From positions 1 through 64,000 of the forward strand of contig CAVVAX010000008.1 of NCBI GenBank assembly GCA_963746275.1: a stretch of DNA of 64,000 nucleotides. Reading direction: 5' to 3'. Positions within the stretch are counted from its first letter, which is position 1. Every line of letters begins with the position of its first letter. Below the pieces are notes generated by a model. The model was not told where the DNA came from. It ran no database searches and worked only from the letters and a program-made list of their open reading frames with translations. A program made the position numbers and the translations under genes. Below are positions 8,743 through 17,639 of this stretch, one piece after another. Source of the DNA: JAEULH01 sp963746275 (GTDB lineage Bacteria > Pseudomonadota > Alphaproteobacteria > Rhodospirillales > Defluviicoccaceae).

Positions 8743-8855
8743 TCCTGGCACCGCCGAACGCTCCTCCGGTCGAAGTCGATGCAGCGCGGTTCGCGGCCCG
8801 GACGATGGGGCCGGGAAGCGGGTAAGGTGCATTCTCAGCAGCGAGGGACAGCGTA

Positions 8856-9461
8856 ATGAATGCACAAGATGTGATGACGAGGGAGGTTCATGCGGTCGGG
8901 TCCCGCGCGCTTCTGGTCGAGGCGGCGCGGGTCATGGCCGAGCACGACATAGGGTTTCTGCCGGTGGTCGAGGAAAACGTTCTCGTCGGCGTCGTCACGG
9001 ACCGGAACATGGTGGTGCGGGGCATGGCCGAGGGCTGCCACCCGACCCAGGCCGTGGTCGCAGACATCATGTCGGTCGAGATCGTCTGCTGCTACCCAGA
9101 GAGCGGCACCGACGACATCAAGCAGCTCATGACCGAGCACGGTCTCTCCCGGATTCCGGTGATTGACCAGAACAACCACCTCCTTGGCATCGTCAGCCTC
9201 AGTACCATCGACGGTGGCGGCGCTGCGAAGAAGAAGAGCGTCCACGTCAAATTCCAGAAGGAGAAGACCAACTCCTACGGCCGCCAACACAAGGTTCCGG
9301 TCAAGACCGTCTACATCACCGGTAAGGCCTCGAAAGACGAAGCGGTGGACGCAGCGGTCAAGCACTTCGAGGCCGAGCAGAAGACCCCGTGGAACAAGGC
9401 CGCCGACAGCATCGAGGTCCAGGACGGCCCCGAAAGTGAGCCGGACAAGCCGGCGCACTGA
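8856..9461 (+). CDS. CBS-pair protein with a conserved basic C-terminal tail
   Basis: 201 residues. Two CBS motifs fill residues 1-125: DVMTREVHAVGSRALLVEAA with DIGFLPVVEE and VGVVTDRNMV, then DIMSVEIVCC with HGLSRIPVID and LLGIVSLSTI. A CBS pair normally senses adenine nucleotides. The remaining 75 residues (KKKSVHVKFQKEKTNSYGRQ onward to YITGKASKDEAVDAAVKHFE and a W) look folded, not disordered, and I do not recognise them as a named domain. ATG start with a weak purine-rich stretch upstream (GCGAGGGACAG). The next gene also contains CBS repeats and the two may share nucleotide sensing. Freestanding CBS proteins usually regulate a partner. Confidence 0.78.
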   Translation: MNAQDVMTREVHAVGSRALLVEAARVMAEHDIGFLPVVEENVLVGVVTDRNMVVRGMAEGCHPTQAVVADIMSVEIVCCYPESGTDDIKQLMTEHGLSRIPVIDQNNHLLGIVSLSTIDGGGAAKKKSVHVKFQKEKTNSYGRQHKVPVKTVYITGKASKDEAVDAAVKHFEAEQKTPWNKAADSIEVQDGPESEPDKPAH

Positions 9462-9699
9462 AGGCGGCTGGCGGGAGGCGCGGATCGAAAGCTCCTCCCG
9501 CTGTCTTGGCGGCTGCCCCCTGCGCGCCCGGGAAACCGCGTGTCGCCGCAAGGAGGCGCCTGTCCGGGTCGCCGCAGACGCCGTGAACCAGCGCCGGCCG
9601 CGACGCCGCGCCCGATAACCGCATGACAGCACCGGCGGCATCGGCTATTCCGGACCTCGGGGACCACCCGAGCGGATTAGCGGATCTGAGGTCGCTGGC

Positions 9700-11526
9700 A
9701 TGCCGTTGCCGGAGCCGAGCAGCTTCATCGCCGATGTCGCCCCGTTCGACCGCCTCGACGCGGCCGAGAGCCAGCGCGTCAGCGAGGCATTGACGCCCAG
9801 CCACTATGCCAGCGGGACGACGGTGCTCAACCGCTGGCAGAGCCCGCCGCACCTGTTCATCGTTGCCGAGGGCACGGTGGAGGAGCAGGACGCGACCGGC
9901 GCGGTCGCCACCTTCGGCCCCGGCCAGCTGTTCGATGCCCGCGGGCTGCTCCATGGCCGCTCCGAGAACCAGTTCGTCGCCCGTGGCGATTGCACCTGTC
10001 TCCTTCTGCCGGCGCAGCTTTTCGCGGCCCTTGCCCGCACCAATCCCGGCTTCCGCTCCTTCTTCCAGGAGCAGATCAGCCGCAGCCTGGATCTGCAGGT
10101 GGCGGTGCAGCAGCAGCGCGAGGCCGCGTCCCTGCTCACCGGCAGGGTGGGCGAGGGCAGGCTGCACCCGCCGCTGTTCGTTGGCCCCGAGACGACGATC
10201 CGCGAGGCGGTGAGCGAGATGCGCGACAAGGCCGCCAGTGCGGTGCTGGTTCGCGCCGGCGACCGGGTCGGGATCTTCACCGAGCGCGACGTCCGCGAGA
10301 AGCACCTGCTGATGGGCATGCCGGCGACGACGCCGCTCGGCGACATCGCCCGCTTCGAACTGCTCACCATCGACGCCGAGGACCTGATCCTCAACGCCCT
10401 CGTCATCATGACGAAGTATGCGATCCGTCACCTCGTGGTCGTCCGCGGCAAGGAGATCGTCGGCATCTTCGAGCAGGCGGACCTCCTTCGCCGGCTGTCG
10501 AGCTCGTCGCTGGTGATCGCCAGCCAGGTGGAGCGGGCGGGCGGGGCCGACGAGCTGAAGGAGGCGAGCGACGCGATCCCGCGGATGATCAGGTCGCTGT
10601 TCGAGCGCGGGGTGAAGCCCCGCTACATCGCCCGGCTCGTCACCGACCTCAACCGCAAGCTGTTCCGCCGGGTGTTCGAGCAGGTCGCGCCGGCAGAGGT
10701 GCGCGACCTCGCCTGCCTGATCGTCATGGGCAGCGAGGGCCGCGGCGAGCAGCTCCTGCGCACCGACCAGGACAATGGCCTGATCTACCGCTCGCCGCCG
10801 CCGGCGGACGCCGCCGCACTGGCCGGCCGCAGGTTCACCGAGACGCTGCTCGACCTCGGCTACCCGCCCTGTCCCGGCAACGTCATGGTGTCGAACCCGC
10901 AGTGGGCGAAGCCGCTGGAGGACTACCTGCGGGAGATCCGCCAGTGGTTCGAGCATCCTACCGGCGATACCTTCCTCAACCTCGCCATCCTCCTCGACGC
11001 CAACACCGTCGCCGGTGACGATAGCCTGCTGTCGGCGCTGAAGGCGCGTGTTTTCACCCTGTTCCACGACCGCATGTCGCTGCTCAGCCACTTCGCCAAG
11101 GCGGTCCAGTCCTTCCCGACGCCGATCGGCTTCTTCAATCGGCTGCACGTCGAATCCTCCCCGCATGGCGGCCGGCTCGACATCAAGAAGGGCGGCATCT
11201 TTCCCATCGTCCACGGCGTGCGCAGCCTGGCCGTCGAGTACCGGGTCGAGGAGACCAACACCATCGGCCGGATCCAGGCCCTGGCCGGCCGGGGCCCGTT
11301 CGACGAGCAGACCACCGCCGACATCATCGAGGCATTCGAGTTCATGTCGATGCTGCGGTTGCGCTCGCAGTTCGAGGCCTGGGACCGCGGCGAGACGGCG
11401 GACACCGCGATCGTGCCCGGCCGGCTGTCGCGGCTCGACCGCAACCTGCTCAAGGACTCGCTCAAGATCGTCAAGCACTTCAAGCAGGACCTCGTCTACC
11501 ATTTCCAACTCAACATGATATCTTGA
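9700..11526 (+). CDS. cNMP-binding/CBS/DUF294 nucleotidyltransferase signalling protein
   Basis: 608 residues with four modules. Residues 10-130 are a cyclic-nucleotide-binding-like domain (PHLFIVAEGTVEEQDATG). Residues 150-275 hold two CBS motifs (VGIFTERDVREKHL and IRHLVVVRGKEIVGIFEQAD). From about 340 comes the DUF294 GlnB-uridylyltransferase-like domain with GSEGRGEQLLRTDQDNGLIY, whose G-S and D-x-D residues match the nucleotidyltransferase fold. The C-terminus is the DUF294_C helical domain. This architecture is known, often next to an exonuclease gene and a solute:sodium symporter; here the exonuclease follows directly but no symporter is present. The stop overlaps a possible TTG start of the downstream gene, implying one transcript. 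Confidence 0.88.
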   Translation: MPLPEPSSFIADVAPFDRLDAAESQRVSEALTPSHYASGTTVLNRWQSPPHLFIVAEGTVEEQDATGAVATFGPGQLFDARGLLHGRSENQFVARGDCTCLLLPAQLFAALARTNPGFRSFFQEQISRSLDLQVAVQQQREAASLLTGRVGEGRLHPPLFVGPETTIREAVSEMRDKAASAVLVRAGDRVGIFTERDVREKHLLMGMPATTPLGDIARFELLTIDAEDLILNALVIMTKYAIRHLVVVRGKEIVGIFEQADLLRRLSSSSLVIASQVERAGGADELKEASDAIPRMIRSLFERGVKPRYIARLVTDLNRKLFRRVFEQVAPAEVRDLACLIVMGSEGRGEQLLRTDQDNGLIYRSPPPADAAALAGRRFTETLLDLGYPPCPGNVMVSNPQWAKPLEDYLREIRQWFEHPTGDTFLNLAILLDANTVAGDDSLLSALKARVFTLFHDRMSLLSHFAKAVQSFPTPIGFFNRLHVESSPHGGRLDIKKGGIFPIVHGVRSLAVEYRVEETNTIGRIQALAGRGPFDEQTTADIIEAFEFMSMLRLRSQFEAWDRGETADTAIVPGRLSRLDRNLLKDSLKIVKHFKQDLVYHFQLNMIS

Positions 11527-11651
11527 GCCGAAGACAAAGGGCGCTGCCGCCTAAGTCGCTAGAAACGAGACAAGAATGCGCGGGGGCCAACGAGCCTGGG
11601 CGCGATAAGGCAGCGTCCTTCGGGAGGGCACGGGTCCGGAGTCATCGGCGC

Positions 11652-13784
11652 ATGAAACCCCTGTTGTGGTTGGCCTGCGCGGCGCTCACCATCGCCGCCG
11701 CCGCTATCCTTGTCGCCAGCGGCTGGCTCGGTTGGAATGCGCTGGCGGACGACCAGCGCGCGGCCGTCTCGGCGGCGCTGGCGCCGCACGGCGGTGCGCT
11801 GCTGATCGCCGGTGCGGTGCTGGTGGCGCTGCCGGCGGTCGCCGTCATGGTCATGGCCGGCCTCTACCTCACGCCGCTCCGCGCCATCGCCGAGGACATC
11901 CGGGTGATCGCCGTCTCCAACCCGAGGCACCGGCTCAAGGTCGAGGGCCAGGCGGAGATCCGGGCCGCGGCCGGCAACGTCAACGTGCTCGCCGACCGCT
12001 ACCAGACGCTGCAGGAGGACGTCGCCGCCCGTATCCAGGAGGCCAACGCCGCGGTGGAGACCGAGCGCAATACACTGGCGACGCTGGTCTCAAAGCTCAC
12101 CCAGGGGATCTTGGTGTGCAACCAGGACGGCCGGATCCTGCTCTACAACCAGCGCGCCCAGCGGCTGCTGGAAGGCGCCGAGCGCGAGACCGGCGGCGGC
12201 GACTGGATCGGCCTCGGCCGCTCCGTCTACAGCGTGCTCGACAAGAACATCATCGCCCATGCGCTCTCGACCATCGAGCACCTGGAGGATCGGGGCACGG
12301 CCCGCCAGCTCGTGCCCTTCGTCATCTCGCGGAAGTCGGGCCAGCTGCTTCACGTCCACCTGGTGCCGATCCCGGATCCCTCCGGCGCCTCGCACGGCTT
12401 CATCCTGTCGATCGAGGACGTGACCCGGGAGATCAACAAGGAGACCCGCAGGGCGAACCTGCTGCTGGCCCTGACCGAGGGTCACCGTTCGGGGATCGCC
12501 AGCATCCGCAGCGCGATCGAGACGATCATCGCTTTTCCCGACATGGACGACGACGAGCGCACCCTGTTCCAGCGGGTCATCCACGAGGAATCCGTCCGGC
12601 TCAGCCAGAACCTCGCCGAACTCGAGGAGCGCTATCCGGGCGACCTCGACGTCAAGGGCCCGCTCCAGGACGTCCTCGGCAGCGACCTACTCGCCTCCAT
12701 CGAGCGCCATGTCGAGGATGCTTTGGGCGTCGTCGTCGACGTCAGCGCGCCGCTGGAACCGGTCTGGGTGCGCGCCGACAGCTACGCCATCGCCCGCTGC
12801 CTGATCTTCCTGATCAGCCAGCTCCAGCGCATCTGCCGCGCCGAGCACCCGAGCATTTCGCTCCACACCGGCCGCAAGCTCGTGACCCTGATGCTGGAAT
12901 GGACCGGCGCCGGGCTGGATACCGGGGCGCTGCGCTCGTGGGGCCTGCGTCAGGTCAGCGCCAGCGCCAAGGGCGGCTCGCAGACGCTGTTCGACGTGAT
13001 TGAGCGCCACAGCGGCGCCATCTGGGCGCACCCGGCGTCGCCGGCCGGCCGGCCGTGCCTTCGCCTGGTCCTCCCCGTCAGCGGCGAGGAGGGAGGCGCG
13101 GACGCCTGGGCCGCCGGCGGGGACGATGCCCACGACTTCGACTTCCGGCTGTTCCAGCCGGACCTCTCTCCCGAGGCGATCCTGGACGCGCCGTTCAGCA
13201 AACTCAGTTTCACCGTCATCGACACCGAGACCACCGGCCTCGACCCCAGCGGCGGCGACGAGATCATCGCCATCGCCGCCGTGCGCATCGTCAACGGCCG
13301 CATCCTGCGCCGGGAAGTGTTCGACGAGCTGGTCAACCCCGGCCGGGCCATCAGCGCCGCCTCGCGCGCCATCCACGGCATCAGCCAGGAGATGCTGCGC
13401 GGGATGCCGCCGATCGAGGACGTGCTGCCGCGCTTCCACAGGTTCCTCGAGGACACGGTGGTCGTCGGCCACAACGTCGCCTTCGACATGCGCTTCCTCG
13501 AGCTGAAGGAGGAGAAGACGGGCCTGACGTTCACGCAGCCGGTGCTGGACACCCTGCTGCTGGAGCTGGTCGTCCACCCGAACCAGACGGACAAGAGCCT
13601 CGAGGCCATGGCCCAGCGCCTCGGCGTCGTCGTCTCCGGGCGGCATACGGCTTTGGGCGATGCCCTGGCCACCGCGGAGGTGTTCCTGGCGCTGATCCCG
13701 CTGCTCGGCGAGCGCGGCATCCACACCGTCCGCGAGGCACAGGCTGCTTGCGACCGGCTGGCCATGGCCCAGGTCAAGTATTGA
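11652..13784 (+). CDS. Membrane PAS/kinase-like sensor fused to DEDDh 3'-5' exonuclease
   Basis: From ATG 11652 the protein has 711 residues; an in-frame TTG at 11523 would add 43 residues without visible homology. Two membrane helices lie at about 3-25 and 47-72, then a HAMP-like linker, a PAS-type domain (LTQGILVCNQDGRILLYNQR) and a degenerate histidine-kinase core lacking a clear H-box: TEGHRSGIASIRSAIETI stands in its place. Residues 515-705 are a DnaQ-like exonuclease with VIDTETTGLDP (exo I), VGHNVAFDMRFL (exo II) and HTALGDALATAEVF (exo III, DEDDh). All four metal ligands and the general-base His are present. So a nuclease sits on a membrane sensor. It is paired with the DUF294 protein; its nucleic-acid substrate is unknown. 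Confidence 0.85.
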   Translation: MKPLLWLACAALTIAAAAILVASGWLGWNALADDQRAAVSAALAPHGGALLIAGAVLVALPAVAVMVMAGLYLTPLRAIAEDIRVIAVSNPRHRLKVEGQAEIRAAAGNVNVLADRYQTLQEDVAARIQEANAAVETERNTLATLVSKLTQGILVCNQDGRILLYNQRAQRLLEGAERETGGGDWIGLGRSVYSVLDKNIIAHALSTIEHLEDRGTARQLVPFVISRKSGQLLHVHLVPIPDPSGASHGFILSIEDVTREINKETRRANLLLALTEGHRSGIASIRSAIETIIAFPDMDDDERTLFQRVIHEESVRLSQNLAELEERYPGDLDVKGPLQDVLGSDLLASIERHVEDALGVVVDVSAPLEPVWVRADSYAIARCLIFLISQLQRICRAEHPSISLHTGRKLVTLMLEWTGAGLDTGALRSWGLRQVSASAKGGSQTLFDVIERHSGAIWAHPASPAGRPCLRLVLPVSGEEGGADAWAAGGDDAHDFDFRLFQPDLSPEAILDAPFSKLSFTVIDTETTGLDPSGGDEIIAIAAVRIVNGRILRREVFDELVNPGRAISAASRAIHGISQEMLRGMPPIEDVLPRFHRFLEDTVVVGHNVAFDMRFLELKEEKTGLTFTQPVLDTLLLELVVHPNQTDKSLEAMAQRLGVVVSGRHTALGDALATAEVFLALIPLLGERGIHTVREAQAACDRLAMAQVKY

Positions 13785-13864
13785 GGGAATTGGACCAACG
13801 CCAAATGGCGGATCGAGGCGAAGCTGGATCCGCCGAATGTCGTCGATATCCATCCGTCGCAGGA

Positions 13865-14012
13865 ACGCTCTCACCCCCACCCACTCCCGCCCGCGCGTTC
13901 CGCGCGCGGGAGAGGGAGCCGCGGCCGCAAAGTTCGCAACCTTTACCCTCGCCCGCGGCGAAGCCGTGGGAGAGGGAGGGACCCGCGCAGCGGGCGGGTG
14001 AGGGCAGCGGCA
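13865..14012. repeat. GC-rich palindromic intergenic repeat (second dispersed family)
   Basis: Non-coding stretch made of short inverted units: CTCCCGCCCGCGCG / CGCGCGCGGGAG, then CTCGCCCGCGGCGAAGCCGTGGGAGAGGGAG and finally CCCGCGCAGCGGGCGGGTGAGG. Such CTCACCC...GGGTGAGG hairpins are seen between genes in many alphaproteobacteria. Located between the exonuclease gene and the TPR gene; it could act in transcript ending or stability. Confidence 0.6.
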
Positions 14013-14013
14013 C

Positions 14014-14644
14014 ATGCTTTCCTCCACCCTCGGCAATCCGCGCGTCCTGCGCCGGTTCATCATTATCGTTGCTGCCGCGACCTTCGCCATGTTCACGCTG
14101 TGGGCGGTGGTGCGCGAGGTCGTCGACGCGCCCCCCGGCGACTATGAGACGCGCCAGGGCGACATCCTGCTCGGCGACGGCAAGTTCGCCGACGCCATCG
14201 GCCGGTTCGACGCGGCGCTGGCGGTTTCGCCGGATCACCGCGGGGCGATGATGGGCCGAGCCATCGCGCTCCTGGAGTCCGGCCGACATGAGGAGGCCGA
14301 GGCGGCGTTCTCGGACCTCATCGCCTTTCTCTCGCGCAGCCTCGCCAGCGACGACCCCACCGGTCGTCGCGGTTCTCGCCGCCGCCTTCGCCAACCGCGG
14401 CATCCTTCACGATCGCGGCGGCCGCTACGCGGCGGCTTTGGCCGACTATCGCCAGGCGCTGGCGGTGGACGCCGGCGCGGTCGACGGCCCCGGCCTGTTC
14501 CACAAGATCCTCTACGGCAACGCCCAGCCGTCCAACATCGCCAAGCGCGCCGACTACATCGAGCAGCAGCTCGCGCTGCCCGAGGACCAGCGGCTGTTGC
14601 GCGTGCCGGAGATCGACGCCCGCCAGCGGATGCACAAGCCTTGA
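14014..14644 (+). CDS. TPR protein with one frame break
   Basis: A signal anchor (RRFIIIVAAATFAMFTLWAVV) is followed by TPR units, the first around GKFADAIGRFDAALAVSPDH. The start frame reads up to DDPTGR at about 14365; the sequence then makes sense only one frame over, as AVLAAAFANRGILHDRGGRY, DYRQALAVD, and a C-terminus PEIDARQRMHKP. Removing one C in GGTCGTCGCGG restores a single protein of about 209 residues. Because the join is seamless I take this as one gene with a one-base insertion. It is likely a membrane-tethered TPR scaffold; no partner is evident from neighbours. Confidence 0.7.
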
Positions 14645-14682
14645 TGGTCAAGACAGAACCACCGCGAAGATAAAAAACAAGA

Positions 14683-15004
14683 CGTGGATGGCCACGACGA
14701 GCGCAGCCATGGCGACAGGCTACGTCCGGAAGTATCAATGGATCGCCGCAACACGTGCGGCGATGACGAGAGGGCAGTACCCCCGGCATTACCACGACTC
14801 GTCATGACCGGACTTGTCATCCACGGGCACCTACAGCGCTACAAGAGTGGATCGCCGCAACACGTGCGGCGATGACGGCAGGGGCAGGTACCCCCCGTAT
14901 CACTATCCGTCATGACCGGACTTGTTCCGGTCATCCACCGGCACCTGCAGCGCTACCAGCGTGGATGGCCGTGACGAGCACGGCCATGAGTCGGTCATGA
15001 CGGC
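14683..15004. repeat. Cluster of palindromic dispersed repeats
   Basis: At least six units in 320 bases. Two are ATCGCCGCAACACGTGCGGC followed by GAT (about 14739 and 14848), each a perfect 9-bp stem with a 5-base loop. Another is TGACCGGACTTGTTCCGGTC followed by A. Others have GTGGATGGCCGTGACGAGCA and CGGCCATGA. The flanks are GTCATGAC and GTCATCCAC. The same family appears at 6.7, 28.5 and 50.1 kb. No gene lies here. Confidence 0.8.
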
Positions 15005-15031
15005 GTACTGGCAAGCGAGACGTGGCGGCCG

Positions 15032-16445
15032 CTACTTCAGCGGAAAGGTAATGCGGCAGGTCAGGCCTTCGGGCAAGTAGTTCATCTCGACGGTGCCGCC
15101 AAGCTGGTACGAGACGGCCTGCTCGATCAGCCGCGAGCCGAAGCCCTTCGCCTTCGGCGGCGCGATTCGCGAGCCGCCCCGCTCCTCCCAGCACAGCTCG
15201 ACGCGGGTGCCCACTTCGTCGGCGACCCTGCGCGCCACGCACCCGCAGGCGGCCATCCGAGTGCGACAGTGCGCCGTACTTGGCGGCGTTGGTGCCGAGC
15301 TCATGCAGCACCATGCTGATCGCGACGCTGTGCCCGGGCGTCAGCGGGATGGGCTCGCCCTCGGTTTCGACGCACTTGGGATGGTCCGCGAGGTAGGCCT
15401 GCACGGCGTTGGCGACCAGCGCGTCAAGGTTCGCGCCCTGCCATTCGGTGTCGAGCAACATGCAGTGGGCCCGCGCCAATGCACCCAGCCGGCCGAGGAA
15501 TGCCTCCCTGAACACGCTGGCGGATTGGTGGCGAGCGCGGGTCTGGGCGGCCATGGACTGGATGACGGCAAACACGTTCTTGACCCGATGGCTCAGCTCA
15601 TGGATCAGCAGCTCGCGCTCCATCTCGGCGTGCTTGCGGTCGCTGATGTCGATGCAGTACTCGACGAGGATGCCGCTATCCAGTTGCCGGCCGGCGAACA
15701 TCATCCATGAGCGCGATCCGTCCTTGAGGATGTACTCCTTCTCGTAGGGGCCGATCCGCCCTGTTTGCGCCAGCTTCCGCATCTCCTGCTCGCTGACCTC
15801 GACCCACTCCTGCGGCGTCATCCGCCGCCAGGTCAGCTCCCGGGCCTCCACCTCCTCGCGGGAGTAGCCGGTCATGTGCAGGAAGACGTCGTTGGCGTCG
15901 ACGAGGGTGCCGGTCGCGTCGAAGAACAGCACGCCGACGGCGTCCGTCTCCAGCACCCGGCGCAGCCGTTCCTCGCTGGCGCGCCGCGCCTCCTCCGCGA
16001 GCCCCCGCTCGCTGACGTCCTCGAGCGTGAGCAGGATGTGGCGGCGGCCGCTGGCCAGCGTCGCCGGGCAGGCACTGAGCATCAGCACCCGGCGACCGGA
16101 GCCCTCGAAGGTATGCTCGACGCGCACGTCCTCGGCCTTGCCGACCGCCGGAAGGGTGTCCTCCAGCAGCTCGCGCAGCGCCGGAAAGTCCCAGCAACCG
16201 TCGCCGATCTCATAGATCTTGCGGCCTTCGGTCTGCCCGGGCGCGAGAGCAAAGGCCGCACAGAAGGCGGGATTCGCCACTTCGACGGTGAGGTCGTCGG
16301 CGAGCACCAGCAGCGGCTGACGGACGGCCCGCGCGACAACACGAGCGTCCCCGTTCACCTCCGCCCGCGCCCCTTCAGCGCCGGTCGCATCCCCCGCTTC
16401 TCCCCCGCAGGCAAGCCCGGCCGTCGCAGCCGAACTCTCTTGCAT
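15032..16445 (-). CDS. PAS-domain HWE-family sensor histidine kinase
   Basis: Two PAS domains (about 30-140 and 150-270; the second ends in the PAC-like YEKEYILKDGSRSWMMFAG) precede an HWE kinase core: H-box LLIHELSHRVKNVFAVIQSM, N-box VLHELGTNAAKYGALSHSDG and, after a frame change at about 15243, VELCWEERGGSRI with the W-x-E that names the family, GFGSRLIEQAV and YLPEGLTCRITFPLK to the stop at 15032. No transmembrane helix, so a soluble sensor; such kinases often read light, oxygen or redox through PAS. No response regulator is adjacent. The frame break is a single base and probably an error, since both sides fit the family. Confidence 0.82.
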
Positions 16446-16610
16446 CTGCCTTCGCCCCTAACGCTACGCCGCGCCCGATCGACAGTGACGGCGAACATAG
16501 ACAACGCAGCAGCCGGGGGCCGGTTCCGGCGACAGACCTCCTGATGCTGGGTCGGCGCATGCCGCGCGCGATCAACTCAGGCGGGTATGGGACCTGCTTT
16601 CGCACCGCGA

Positions 16611-16626
16611 TGTTTCACGTGAAACA
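16611..16626. promoter_or_regulatory. parS centromere-like site (ParB/Spo0J binding)
   Basis: TGTTTCACGTGAAACA is a perfect 16-bp palindrome and an exact match to the bacterial parS consensus TGTTNCACGTGAAACA. ParB loads at such sites, which cluster around the chromosome origin, and ParA segregates them. It lies in the gap between the HWE kinase and cobA. A related half site (ATTTCACG) follows 12 bases on. parA and parB are not in the window. Confidence 0.85.
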
Positions 16627-16676
16627 TTCCATGAACATTTCACGGCGCGGCCGCGCGGATCCCGGGGTGCCCGCGC

Positions 16677-17468
16677 TCACGACACGCTTCGCGAGGCCGT
16701 TCCGTCCGGACCGCTCTCTGCCGCGAACCAGCTCAGGGTGTCGGCGAGAGCGACCACGTCACCCACCACCAGCAGGGTCGGCTGGGCGCGGTCGATGGCC
16801 TCGACCTGGTCGGCGAGCGCGGCCAGCGTGGTGAGCGTCACCTGCTGGTTGGGCCGGGTCCCGTTGACGAGGACGGCGGCCGGCGTCGCCGGGCCCAAGC
16901 CGTGGGCGATGAGCTTCGCGCAGATCTGGCGGACGGTGATGCGGCCCATGTAGATGACGAGCGTCGTCTCCGCCGCCGCCAGGCTCCGCCAGTCGAGCTC
17001 GAGGGGCTCGTCCTCCTTGGCATGGCCGGTGACGAAGTGGACGCCGTGGGCGACGCCGCGATGGGTGAGCGGGATGCCGGCATAGGCGGTGCAGCCGGAT
17101 GCCGAGGTGATGCCGGGGACGATCTCGAAGGCGATGCCGTGGCTGGCGAGATGCGCCGCCTCCTCGCCGCCGCGGCCGAACAGGAACGGATCGCCGCCCT
17201 TCAGCCGGACGACGACGCGGCCGCTGCGGGCCAGGCTGACGAGGAGCTCGTTGATCTGCTCCTGCGGCATGTGGTGGTTGCGGGCGACCTTGCCGGCGAA
17301 GATGCGGGTGGCGCCGGCCGGGATCAGCGCCAAGATCTCGTCGGACACAAGCTTGTCGTAGACCACGACCTCGGCCCGGCCGAGTAGGCGCAGCGCCTTG
17401 ACCGTCAGCAGATCCGGATCGCCGGGGCCGGCGCCGACGATGTACACGCAGGAAGAAGGCCTGGCCAT
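16677..17468 (-). CDS. cobA: Uroporphyrinogen-III C-methyltransferase (SUMT)
   Basis: 263 residues, full length for the single-domain enzyme. It transfers two methyl groups from SAM to uroporphyrinogen III at C2 and C7 to give precorrin-2, the entry to siroheme and cobalamin. Family signatures are all present: YIVGAGPGDPDLLTVKALRL at the N-terminus, VVRLKGGDPFLFGRGGEEA, VPGITSASGCTAYAGIPLTH and the GVHFVTGHAKEDEP block. No CysG-type dehydrogenase domain is attached. ATG at 17468. It stands alone with no cob, nir or nitrite reductase gene next to it; a parS site lies just past its 3' end. Confidence 0.93.
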   Translation of the reverse strand: MARPSSCVYIVGAGPGDPDLLTVKALRLLGRAEVVVYDKLVSDEILALIPAGATRIFAGKVARNHHMPQEQINELLVSLARSGRVVVRLKGGDPFLFGRGGEEAAHLASHGIAFEIVPGITSASGCTAYAGIPLTHRGVAHGVHFVTGHAKEDEPLELDWRSLAAAETTLVIYMGRITVRQICAKLIAHGLGPATPAAVLVNGTRPNQQVTLTTLAALADQVEAIDRAQPTLLVVGDVVALADTLSWFAAESGPDGTASRSVS

Positions 17469-17639
17469 GGTTCCCGATCGCTCTCGTCCGCCACCGGTCC
17501 TTCCTATGCCATCGCCCAGCCGCGCGAGGCAAGAAAATGCGCCGCGGCGCCGGCTCGGCCATGGCCGAGGCGCGCGTTCGCCAGTATCGTCTTTGCTCGA
17601 ACTGCCGGGCCGCTTGGACTTGCTGAAAGGCTTTTCGCC

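Noticed and set aside
9358..11508. 716-residue minus-strand ORF
   Set aside because: Antisense of the CBS/DUF294 gene, which has clear motifs on the plus strand.
11523..11651. TTG start for the PAS/exonuclease protein giving four-base overlap
   Set aside because: The added 43 residues are basic and non-conserved in look and would precede a normal signal-anchor; ATG at 11652 fits better, though overlap cannot be excluded.
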